NCBI GenBank assembly: GCA_020054175.1
Contig: JAGVLR010000270.1
Location: forward strand, 1 to 22,274
Length of the DNA stretch: 22,274 bases
Direction: 5' to 3'
Source: Candidatus Dadabacteria bacterium
GTDB lineage: Bacteria > Desulfobacterota_D > UBA1144 > Nemesobacterales > UBA2774
Shown: piece after piece, positions 15,699 to 22,274 of the stretch
Layout of the letters: the number at the start of each line of letters is the position of its first letter
Numbering within the stretch: position 1 is the first letter of the stretch
Position numbers and translations under genes: made by a program
Notes under the pieces: generated by a model
Databases searched by the model: none
What the model was told of the DNA's origin: nothing
Seen by the model: the letters and a program-made list of their open reading frames with translations, nothing else

Positions 15699-16942
15699 TA
15701 GTCGAAGGCGGGAAAAGGCTCGAAGGGGAGATCGCGGTAAGCGGCGCCAAGAACGCCGTCCTGCCGCTTATGGCCGCCTGTATACTCGCCCACGGGGAAT
15801 GCACTCTTAATAACGTTCCGGACCTCGCGGACGTGAGGACGATGGCCAAGCTGCTCCAGATCATGGGGGCGAAGATCGAGTTCGAGAACGGCAGGATGTC
15901 CATAGACTCGTCGAGCATGAACAGCTGGGAAGCGCCTTACGATCTTGTTAAGACGATGAGGGCGTCGGTGCTCGTTTTAGGACCGCTGACCGCCAGGTTC
16001 GGAAAGGCGCGCGTTTCGCTGCCAGGCGGCTGTGCGATTGGGGAAAGGCCTATCGACCAGCACTTAAAGGGGCTCGCTATTTTAGGCGCGAGCATAGAGA
16101 TCGAAGAGGGATACGTCGAAGCCGTCGCCCCGGTTCTAAAGGGCGGCATAATACCTTTCGACATTTCGACCGTCACGGGAACCGAGAACCTCATACTCTC
16201 CGCGGCCCTCGCCGAAGGAGAGACGATTCTTTTGAACGCCGCATGCGAGCCCGAGGTGTCCGACCTCGCGAACGCGCTCAATCAAATGGGCGCCGACATA
16301 AAGGGCATCGGGACCGACATAATAACGATAAGCGGAGTGAAGGAGCTTTCGCCGCTCAGGGATTACGACGTCATGCCCGACAGGATAGAGGCGGGGACAT
16401 ACATGATAGCCGCCGCCATAACGCGCGGCGACCTCCTCGTCAGGAACTGCAAGTTCGAGAACATGGGCGCGCTTATAGGGAAGCTGATAGAGATAGGAGT
16501 ACGTGTGACGAGGGAGAGCGACGGAATCCGCATAAGCTCGGATGGACAAATAAAAAGCATAGATATAACCACGCTCCCCTACCCCGGGTTTCCGACGGAT
16601 ATGCAGGCGCAGATGATGACGCTGATGAGCACAGCGGACGGCCTGAGCGTGCTGACAGAGACCATTTTCCCCCAGCGCTTTCTTCATGCTGGAGAGCTCA
16701 GGAGGATGGGCGCCGACATAAAGCTCGTCGGCAACAGCGCGGTCGTCAGGGGAGTCCACGCGTTAAGCGGCGCGCCGACGATGGCGAGCGATCTCAGGGC
16801 CAGCGCTTCTCTTGTGCTCGCGGCACTCGCAGCAACCGGGAAGACGGAAATATCGAGGGTTTATCACCTGGACAGGGGTTACGACAAGCTCGACAGGAAG
16901 CTTGAAACACTGGGAGCCAGCATCTGGAGGGAAAAAGAATGA
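15686..16942 (+). CDS. murA: UDP-N-acetylglucosamine 1-carboxyvinyltransferase MurA
   Basis: The product has 418 residues, typical for MurA. It transfers enolpyruvate from PEP to UDP-GlcNAc, the first committed step of peptidoglycan synthesis, in the cytoplasm. The N-terminus MEKIIVEGGKRLEGEIAVSG leads into the AKNAVLPLMAA motif that holds the catalytic Lys-Asn pair. The PEP-loop cysteine is present as C116 in LPGGCAIGERPID, so the fosfomycin-target cysteine is retained. Late motifs include PGFPTDMQAQMM and IFPQRFLHAGELRRMGA. The chosen ATG begins inside prmC; an upstream in-frame start would add 42 residues that read as prmC shadow. The stop overlaps hisG by 4 bases. Confidence 0.97.
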   Translation: MEKIIVEGGKRLEGEIAVSGAKNAVLPLMAACILAHGECTLNNVPDLADVRTMAKLLQIMGAKIEFENGRMSIDSSSMNSWEAPYDLVKTMRASVLVLGPLTARFGKARVSLPGGCAIGERPIDQHLKGLAILGASIEIEEGYVEAVAPVLKGGIIPFDISTVTGTENLILSAALAEGETILLNAACEPEVSDLANALNQMGADIKGIGTDIITISGVKELSPLRDYDVMPDRIEAGTYMIAAAITRGDLLVRNCKFENMGALIGKLIEIGVRVTRESDGIRISSDGQIKSIDITTLPYPGFPTDMQAQMMTLMSTADGLSVLTETIFPQRFLHAGELRRMGADIKLVGNSAVVRGVHALSGAPTMASDLRASASLVLAALAATGKTEISRVYHLDRGYDKLDRKLETLGASIWREKE

Positions 16943-17556
16943 TTACACTTGCGCTAGCCAGAGGGAGGCTCCTCGACGAAGAGGTCTCGCTCCTGACAAA
17001 AGCGGGTTACCCCGTAGCGAATATATTGAAGGATTCCCGGAAGCTCATTTTCGAGTACCCGGACTTGAAGATGAGGATATTCATCATCCGTCCGACGGAC
17101 ATACCGTCATACGTCGAATACGGCGCGGCCGACTGCGGAATAGTAGGAATGGATACGCTGATGGAAGAGATGCATTCGCTCTACGAGCCGCTCGACCTCG
17201 GCATCGGGAAATGCAAGCTCGTGGTCGCGGCCCCGAACGGTTTTCAGTATTCCTCGACGAAATCGCTCCGTGCGGCGACGAAGTATCCGAGGCTGACCAG
17301 GGAATATTTCTCGGGCAAGGGAGTCAGCGCGGAGATAGTAAAACTCTACGGCTCCGTCGAGCTCGCGCCGATAGTGGGCCTTTCCGACGTTATAGTGGAC
17401 CTCACCGCGACAGGTGAGACGCTTCGAAAGAATAACCTCGCCGAGCTTGAGACCATAGCCGAAATCACCGCCAGATTTGTCGTTAACAGGGTCAGCATGA
17501 AGGTGAAGTCGGAAGAGATAAAAGCGCTTATCGGAAAGCTGAAAGAAGTCAGGTAA
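16939..17556 (+). CDS. hisG: ATP phosphoribosyltransferase, short form (HisG-S)
   Basis: The product has 205 residues. It catalyses the first step of histidine synthesis, joining ATP and PRPP. The family motifs LALARGRLLDE, ADCGIVGMDTLME, GSVELAPIVGLSDVIVDL and TATGETLRKNNL are all clear. The length marks it as the short form that lacks the C-terminal ACT-like regulatory domain; such enzymes need HisZ as a partner, and hisZ is not in this window. The start overlaps the murA stop (ATGA), so prmC-murA-hisG is one operon. hisD, often next in this arrangement, is missing here. Confidence 0.95.
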   Translation: MITLALARGRLLDEEVSLLTKAGYPVANILKDSRKLIFEYPDLKMRIFIIRPTDIPSYVEYGAADCGIVGMDTLMEEMHSLYEPLDLGIGKCKLVVAAPNGFQYSSTKSLRAATKYPRLTREYFSGKGVSAEIVKLYGSVELAPIVGLSDVIVDLTATGETLRKNNLAELETIAEITARFVVNRVSMKVKSEEIKALIGKLKEVR

Positions 17557-17782
17557 AAAGCGCTGCGATATAAGGTTTTTTAAACCCCGAGGGCATTCTC
17601 TCCAACCTCGAAATATGCACATACAAGCTTCTCCCCATCTAATATTAAGAAGGGATTAAACCCGCTTCGGAAGTGAAAAAAGACTTCCCTAAAACGGCTC
17701 TTTTCGTTAGACTTAGGTTTTGTGCCTTTCGGCGCAACCTGCCGCCCTCCTCGCGCGGCGCGGCAAGCAACGGGGGTCTGAA

Positions 17783-19117
17783 ATGGGAGCTAAAACCAAA
17801 ACCCGCGGGCAGGAGAGCCTCGGGGGTGAGAGAAGGTACGACAAAGCTGGCATTCCGGAAAGGGATTATCTGACAAAAAGCTATAAGACCGTGAGAGATT
17901 TCTCGCTGGTCTTGTCGGCGCCCCTCGAAATCGAGGATTACGTCATACAGTCGATGCCCGACACGAGCCCGACGAAGTGGCACCTCGCGCATACGAGCTG
18001 GTTCTTCGAAACGTTCGTGCTGTCAAAAGCCATAAAGGAATATAAATCCCCTAGCCCGCAGTACGCTTATCTTTTCAATTCATACTATATTCAGGCTGGA
18101 GAAAGATATTTGCGGCCCAAGCGCGGGCTCATATCGCGGCCGACCGTGAGGGAAACGCTGGACTACAGACGCCACGTGGACGAGCACATGGTCCGCTTCA
18201 TGACCGGGGCGAGCGAGAGGGAATGGAAGGAGCTTTCGCCGTCCATAGAAATAGGAATACACCACGAGCAGCAGCACCAGGAGCTTATAGTCACCGACAT
18301 AAAGCACGTCTTTTCGGAAAATCCTCTTCGTCCCGTGTATTCGAAAGGTGCGGCGAGGAAGGGCGCACCGGCGGCGAGCTCAAATGAATGGATTTCCTTC
18401 GACGGCGGGATTTACACCTTGGGACACGGCGGAAACGGATTCGGCTACGACAACGAATACCCGCTCCACAAGGTATATCTCGACCCCTTCCGTATAAATG
18501 CGAGGCTCGTGACGAACCGCGACTACATGGAATTCATGGAAGACGGCGGTTACGAGAACGCCGCTCTCTGGCTCTCGGAGGGATGGGCGAAAATCCAGTC
18601 GAGCGGATGGAACGCGCCGTTTTACTGGGAGAGGGACGGAGACAGGTGGCGGTATTTCACGCTGTCGGGCATGCGCGACGTAGATCCCGAAGAGCCCGTC
18701 TGCCACGTCTCTTATTTCGAGGCGGATGCGTTTGCGAGGTGGGCCGGCGCAAGGCTCCCCACGGAAGCCGAATGGGAAGTCGCCGCGTCAGGCGTTCCAG
18801 TCGAGGGAAACTTCGTCGAGGAAAGGGCTTTTCATCCCGTTCCCGCTGCTCGGGCTTCCGGAGAGGGGCCGCTCATGCAGACGTATGGGGACGTCTGGGA
18901 GTGGACGCAGAGCGCATACACATCATACCCGGGATTCAAAACGCTCCCCGGCGCGTTGGGCGAATATAACGGGAAGTTCATGTGTAACCAGTTCGTCCTC
19001 CGTGGCGGTTCGTGCGCAACTTCCGAAACTCACATAAGAAAAACGTACAGGAACTTCTTCCCCCCCGACGCGAGATGGCAGTTCATGGGGATAAGACTGG
19101 CCTCGGACGACGTATAA
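17783..19117 (+). CDS. egtB: Ergothioneine synthase EgtB (hercynine oxygenase)
   Basis: The product has 444 residues. It is an iron-dependent sulfoxide synthase that joins hercynine to a cysteine-containing thiol (cysteine or gamma-glutamylcysteine) with oxygen. The N-terminal DinB-like domain carries the iron ligands: a histidine in WHLAHTSWFFET (about residues 66-77) and the HxxxHxE motif in HHEQQHQEL (about 161-169). The C-terminal formylglycine-generating-type domain (about 195-444) ends in FVLRGGSCATSETHIRKTYR and FMGIRLASD. The ATG at 17783 follows GGGGGT at good distance; a TTG at 17720 would add 21 poor residues. egtD follows at once. The 226-base gap upstream shows a 6-bp inverted repeat (GGAAGT/ACTTCC, near 17669-17690) but no clear promoter. 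Confidence 0.92.
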   Translation: MGAKTKTRGQESLGGERRYDKAGIPERDYLTKSYKTVRDFSLVLSAPLEIEDYVIQSMPDTSPTKWHLAHTSWFFETFVLSKAIKEYKSPSPQYAYLFNSYYIQAGERYLRPKRGLISRPTVRETLDYRRHVDEHMVRFMTGASEREWKELSPSIEIGIHHEQQHQELIVTDIKHVFSENPLRPVYSKGAARKGAPAASSNEWISFDGGIYTLGHGGNGFGYDNEYPLHKVYLDPFRINARLVTNRDYMEFMEDGGYENAALWLSEGWAKIQSSGWNAPFYWERDGDRWRYFTLSGMRDVDPEEPVCHVSYFEADAFARWAGARLPTEAEWEVAASGVPVEGNFVEERAFHPVPAARASGEGPLMQTYGDVWEWTQSAYTSYPGFKTLPGALGEYNGKFMCNQFVLRGGSCATSETHIRKTYRNFFPPDARWQFMGIRLASDDV

Positions 19118-19167
19118 TTATCGGGGGTGGAGAATCTTTGGCGGGTTTTTCTCCATCTCAACAATAT

Positions 19168-20136
19168 ATGATTATGAACAAGAACCTTCTTAGAGTAGAG
19201 AAGTACGAGCCGGAAGTAGAGGCCCTCCTGAGCGAGGTTCTGGAGGGATTTTCATCCAGGCAGAAGCAGCTTCCCTGTAAGCTTTTTTACGATAAGGAAG
19301 GTTCTTCTCTTTTCGACGAGATTTGCGCGCTCGACGAGTATTATCTCACCCGCACAGAACGGGCGATAATGAAGGAGAACATCGGGGCCATTTCAAACGC
19401 GCTCGGCAAGAACACTCTCCTTATAGAGCTCGGAAGCGGAAGCAGCAGAAAAATCAGGCTTCTTCTCGACAGCATCAAAAACCCCGCCGGCTACGTCCCG
19501 ATAGACATATCGGAAGAGCACCTCGTCGATTCCGTGAAGTCGCTTGCCAGGGATTATCCCGGCCTCAGGATCATGCCCGTTTATGCGGACTATACGCAGC
19601 TCGTAAAATTCCCGGATTTCGAATTCCCTTACTCACGGAAGGTCGTATATTATCCGGGCTCGACGATCGGGAATTTTTCTCCGTCGGCTGCCAGGCGCTT
19701 CATGAAGAGCATAGCGAAGTGGGCGGGAAGGGGAAGCGGTCTTTTAATAGGGGTAGATCTGGTTAAAGACAAGGCGGTTCTCGAAAGAGCTTACAACGAC
19801 GGCAAAGGAGTAACCGCGAAGTTCAATCTCAACATTCTGAAGCGGCTTAACCGCGAGACCGGAATGGATTTCGACCTTGCGAAGTGGGAGCATTACGCCT
19901 ACTACAACACGGACAAGAACCGGATAGAGATGCATCTAAGGAGCCTCGCCGAACAGAGGGTGCACGTGAACGGCTCACTTTTCAGCATGAAGAAAGGCGA
20001 GACTATACTTACGGAATATTCGTACAAATATACGCTCAAGGGATTCAAGGAGCTCGTCTCGAACTTCTTCGCCGTCGAAGAAGTCTGGACGGACGTCGAT
20101 ATGAACTTCAGCGTGCAGTATCTGAGAGTTTTATAA
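19168..20136 (+). CDS. egtD: L-histidine N-alpha-methyltransferase EgtD
   Basis: The product has 322 residues, matching the family size. It trimethylates histidine to hercynine with three SAM molecules, the first step of ergothioneine synthesis. Motifs: KLFYDKEGSSLFDEICALDE with YYLTRTERAI near the N-terminus, the SAM loop LIELGSGSSRKIRLLLD, YVPIDISEEHL, YYPGSTIGNFSP, and LIGVDLVKD. The start is uncertain. The ATG at 19168 or 19174 fits the family N-terminus, but neither has a Shine-Dalgarno, and the frame stays open upstream into egtB. Between the genes lies a 7-bp inverted repeat (TGGAGAA/TTCTCCA, 19128-19155) and a TATAAT over the egtB stop codon, so egtD may have some independent control. 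Confidence 0.93.
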   Translation: MIMNKNLLRVEKYEPEVEALLSEVLEGFSSRQKQLPCKLFYDKEGSSLFDEICALDEYYLTRTERAIMKENIGAISNALGKNTLLIELGSGSSRKIRLLLDSIKNPAGYVPIDISEEHLVDSVKSLARDYPGLRIMPVYADYTQLVKFPDFEFPYSRKVVYYPGSTIGNFSPSAARRFMKSIAKWAGRGSGLLIGVDLVKDKAVLERAYNDGKGVTAKFNLNILKRLNRETGMDFDLAKWEHYAYYNTDKNRIEMHLRSLAEQRVHVNGSLFSMKKGETILTEYSYKYTLKGFKELVSNFFAVEEVWTDVDMNFSVQYLRVL

Positions 20137-20169
20137 ATCCGCTAAAATAATTGGAGCATTAAAAGCCTC

Positions 20170-20643
20170 ATGGACAGGAAAACCGATCAAGGCTCCGGAC
20201 GCGAATCTGTTCTGAATTATCCCGAAACTCCGCGCGTCGAAGAGTCGCCCACACACGTGGAAGTGTTTTTCAACAACATACTCATCGCGGACTCCTCGCA
20301 GGTGAAAAGAGTTATAGAAAAGGGCACGCCGCCCGTGTACTACATACCCGCCGAAGACGTCGAGATGAAATACCTCTCGAAGAGCGGCAAGAGCTCGCAG
20401 TGCAAGTGGAAGGGCGAGGCCTCTTATTACAGCGTGCGCGTTCACGACAGTGAGGCCGAGCACGCTGCCTGGTCTTACGAAGATCCCAAGCCCGGCTACG
20501 GAGCCATCGAGGGCTATCTTGCTTTCTATTCGGAACCGATGCAGGCGTGTTACGTCGACGGCGAGCTCGTCGAAAGGCATCCCGCAAATTCAGGGGACGG
20601 ATGGATAACACCAGACATCGAAGGCATTTTTGGGAACGGCTGA
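20170..20643 (+). CDS. DUF427 family protein
   Basis: The product has 157 residues and looks like a DUF427 protein, a small cytoplasmic beta-rich family of unknown biochemical role. Family-like segments are EVFFNNILIADSSQVKRVIE (strand then helix), PPVYYIPAEDV, CKWKGEASYYSV and AAWSYEDPKPGYGAIEGYLAFY. It starts 33 bases after egtD on the same strand, so it is probably co-transcribed with the ergothioneine genes; a link to that pathway is inference only. The only ribosome-site candidate, GGAG, is about 14 bases upstream of the ATG, which is far. The first 20 residues are likely disordered. Confidence 0.8.
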   Translation: MDRKTDQGSGRESVLNYPETPRVEESPTHVEVFFNNILIADSSQVKRVIEKGTPPVYYIPAEDVEMKYLSKSGKSSQCKWKGEASYYSVRVHDSEAEHAAWSYEDPKPGYGAIEGYLAFYSEPMQACYVDGELVERHPANSGDGWITPDIEGIFGNG

Positions 20644-20692
20644 AATTAAACCGGCATGATGATATTCCTGCGGCCCTTCGATTAATGAGATA

Positions 20693-21448
20693 CTAGTTTG
20701 GGATTGGAGACTGCTCGGGCAGCGGCTGGTAAGAGTTGAAATCCAGCGCCATACTGAGCCCTCTTATCGTAACCTTCGCCTTTCTGAGATATTCGTCGGC
20801 GCTTCCGAAAACAAATTCCGTTTTAAATTCAAATCCGCTCGCCCCCGCTTCGGGCCCCGCATTGTCGAGATAATAAAGATATGTGTACTTAAAAGTCTCT
20901 CCCGATTCCTCGACCGTATAGGGCTCGCCGAGGGTTTCAGTTATATACTCTAGTTTCGGAACCTCGTCGGGGCTGCTTCCCCTGAACACTGTGCTCGCGC
21001 TTTTGCTGAGCTTGCTGACCTCGGCGTCGCCCATGGATGCGAACATCTTTTTCAGGAGCGGTACAGAGAGATACTTTAGAAACCGCTCGGGAAAAACCAC
21101 CTCCGTCAGCATGCCTTCCTTCATCGTCATTAAAAGCGCGATGTCGAATTCGCCGTTCTCGTCGTTGACGGAGATGTACTGCTTTTTCAGTATGTAGGTC
21201 CATAGCTCCGACTCCTCCCCTCCTCTCTTCGTCGAGGGGCCGTTCTTCATGAGCCATATTATGTCGTCAGATTCGAGGACGGGATTGAGGAATGTGAGCG
21301 TAAGGCCGCCTTCGTCGCCGAGCTCGAAATTCTTGTCGAAATCCTGAAACTGATTCTGAACCTTATAGAGCCTCATGAAGACGCAGCCGGACACGAGCAG
21401 GATGAGAGCAAGCGCACTCAGCCTGACGAGAATTCGTTTGGGATTCAT
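20693..21448 (-). CDS. Unrecognised lipoprotein
   Basis: The product has 251 residues. The N-terminus MNPKRILVRLSALALILLVS followed by GC is a lipoprotein signal peptide with lipobox LVSGC and the lipidated cysteine at C22. Position +2 is valine, not aspartate, so outer-membrane sorting is expected under the E. coli rule. The mature part is mixed in character, with KNFELGDEGGLTLTFLNPVL and DDIIWLMKNGP early on, and no domain I can name. The tail is proline-rich (PLPEQSPIPN). GGAG lies about 10 bases before the ATG. It converges with the DUF427 gene (49 bases between stops). Codon style matches the neighbours. The function is unknown. Confidence 0.85.
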   Translation of the reverse strand: MNPKRILVRLSALALILLVSGCVFMRLYKVQNQFQDFDKNFELGDEGGLTLTFLNPVLESDDIIWLMKNGPSTKRGGEESELWTYILKKQYISVNDENGEFDIALLMTMKEGMLTEVVFPERFLKYLSVPLLKKMFASMGDAEVSKLSKSASTVFRGSSPDEVPKLEYITETLGEPYTVEESGETFKYTYLYYLDNAGPEAGASGFEFKTEFVFGSADEYLRKAKVTIRGLSMALDFNSYQPLPEQSPIPN

Positions 21449-21549
21449 ATGGTATATACTCCAGGGGAAGCTTGGGGCGAGAATGCCATCACTAAAATAT
21501 ACCGGAACATCTACTACATCAGGGTTATTCGGGCTGGCACTTTCAAAAA

Positions 21550-21567
21550 GCGTAAATAGCGTAAATA
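21550..21567. repeat. 9-bp tandem repeat, two copies
   Basis: GCGTAAATA is present twice back to back at 21550-21558 and 21559-21567, directly beside the terminator hairpin. It is too short for any assignment. Confidence 0.8.
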
Positions 21568-21568
21568 G

Positions 21569-21606
21569 AAAAACGGGAGTACTTCTCAGTTAAGAAGTAC
21601 TCCCGT
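21569..21606 (-). terminator. Strong intrinsic terminator hairpin
   Basis: A perfect 14-bp stem (21573-21586 with 21593-21606) encloses a 6-base loop, CAGTTA. On the minus strand the stem runs straight into five Ts (21573-21569), a classical intrinsic terminator. On the plus strand the tail is TTCTCTT, weaker, so it may also stop plus-strand transcription. No known gene ends here on either strand: it lies about 120 bases upstream of the lipoprotein start. Confidence 0.75.
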
Positions 21607-21951
21607 TCTCTTAAAGGAGGATGGAGGATGATTTTTAAGTATTCCGTTTAACTTTGTATATAAAAGTAAAGTATTGCACTTTAAATGTCAAGGAAATATT
21701 TTGGCTAATTTGCACAATTTATCCACAGGCAGTGAAATTTTCTGATAACATACTACAATCATTGCAATATTCCTTCTGACATATGTCGCCTTTTTTATAA
21801 CAAATATGTCGTTCTCGAAGCGTAATTCATTAGAATTTTTATAAAGAGAAAATTTCCGCGAACCTCGGTTGCAATGCACGGGGAGCTATGCGGACTCGGC
21901 GATTGATAATTCCTCAACATCGATTACATTGTTTTCGGGGGCAAAACGCTA

Positions 21952-22274
21952 ATGAGCTCACTCACCCTTCTCTCTCCCGCAAAGATAAATCTGACCCTCG
22001 AAGTCCTCCGGAAAAGGGAGGACGGCTATCATGAAATAAGGTCCATCGTTCAGCCCGTCGACCTCTTCGACGAGGTAAGGCTGGAGCCCGCGCCGGAAGA
22101 CATCGAGCTCGCCACGAGCGGTATAGAGATACCTTCGGGGGAAGATAATCTCGCGTGGAAGGCTGCGGCGCTCTACTTCAGGGAAAGCGGCGTCGACGCG
22201 GGTGTGAAAATAGAGCTCAGAAAAAAAATCCCGCCCGGCTCGGGGCTCGGCGGTGGAAGCAGCAACGCCGCCGC
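21952..22274 (+). CDS. ispE: 4-diphosphocytidyl-2-C-methyl-D-erythritol kinase (partial, 3' end cut)
   Basis: The first 107 complete codons are present; the gene runs off the right edge. IspE is a GHMP-family kinase that phosphorylates CDP-methylerythritol in the MEP route to isoprenoids. The N-terminus shows SPAKINLTLEVLRKREDGYH with EIRSIVQPVDLFDEV, the standard IspE opening, including the substrate-site lysine in AKIN. The GHMP ATP loop PPGSGLGGGSSNAA is at the very end of the window. The ATG at 21952 has only a weak GGGG about 10 bases upstream. The second half, with the C-terminal GHMP motif, is outside the window. Confidence 0.96.
   Translation, partial: MSSLTLLSPAKINLTLEVLRKREDGYHEIRSIVQPVDLFDEVRLEPAPEDIELATSGIEIPSGEDNLAWKAAALYFRESGVDAGVKIELRKKIPPGSGLGGGSSNAA

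Larger units (their letters stand above)
21449..21951. other. 503-bp AT-rich gap without a supported gene
   Basis: From about 21607 to 21850 this stretch is much richer in A and T than the genes around it. It holds a strong 14-bp hairpin (21573-21606), a 9-base tandem repeat (21550-21567), and an orphan AAAGGAGG (21613-21620) followed only by 5- and 7-codon frames. It also holds a perfect DnaA-box sequence TTATCCACA (21719-21727) and a palindrome GACATATGTC (21778-21787) whose ATATGTCG half recurs at 21804-21811. A 63-codon minus-strand frame (21688-21879) starts with GTG, has no ribosome site, and is not supported. No tRNA fold was seen. Confidence 0.6.

Noticed and set aside
17667..17692. 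GGAAGT/ACTTCC inverted repeat as a terminator after hisG
   Set aside because: Only a 6-bp stem and no T-run on either strand.
21607..21850. Replication origin
   Set aside because: Only one DnaA box and no dnaA, dnaN, gyrB, rpmH or parAB nearby; AT-richness alone is not enough.
21688..21879. 63-codon minus-strand frame upstream of the terminator hairpin
   Set aside because: GTG start, no Shine-Dalgarno, no known motif; long frames without stops can arise by chance. A transcript in this area remains possible.

Overview
The window reads as chromosomal DNA of a Gram-negative (diderm) bacterium: there are lipoprotein signal peptides, a periplasmic phosphate-binding protein and MurA. GC content looks moderately high by eye, and the coding regions use ATA (Ile) and AGG (Arg) codons heavily and evenly from end to end. 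The closest fit is a delta-proteobacterium-like lineage or one of the deep candidate phyla near it. This is inference from gene content only, and I cannot name a species. No insertion sequences, phage genes, CRISPR arrays, tRNAs or rRNAs were seen.

Layout. Positions 1-435 (minus) hold groES and the first 32 codons of groEL. Positions 619-3613 (minus) hold mutS and yraN. Positions 3725-5753 (plus) hold hisC and tyrA, which converge on a small gluconate kinase (5758-6249, minus). Positions 6250-7585 are accessory in character: a possible 25-residue lipoprotein, an unrecognised 193-residue protein, and two arrays of TTAAC-type half-sites at exact 11-base spacing that look like Pho boxes. From 7586 to 14721 a long plus-strand phosphate cluster runs pstS-pstC-pstA-pstB-arsC-phoU. 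Then come prmC-murA-hisG (14847-17556), the ergothioneine pair egtB-egtD with a DUF427 gene (17783-20643), an unrecognised lipoprotein (20693-21448, minus), an AT-rich gap of about 500 bases with a strong terminator-type hairpin, and the start of ispE (21952 to the window end).

How the genes work together. The pst cluster is a full high-affinity phosphate uptake unit with its PhoU brake. It also carries a thioredoxin-type arsenate reductase, which would remove arsenate that enters through the same transporter. PstC and PstA are the enlarged kind with big extracytoplasmic insertions. The divergent unknown gene at 6701-7282 has its own four-site Pho-box-like array in the matching orientation, so it is a good candidate for a new phosphate-starvation gene. 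The small lipoprotein reading frame lies just downstream of it on the same strand. EgtB and EgtD together can turn histidine into the ergothioneine precursor sulfoxide.

Most of the window is ordinary housekeeping. The parts most worth a second look are 6528-7531 (Pho-box arrays, unknown gene, small lipoprotein), the duplicated groES 3' end, the apparently leaderless mutS promoter, and the AT-rich gap at 21449-21951.
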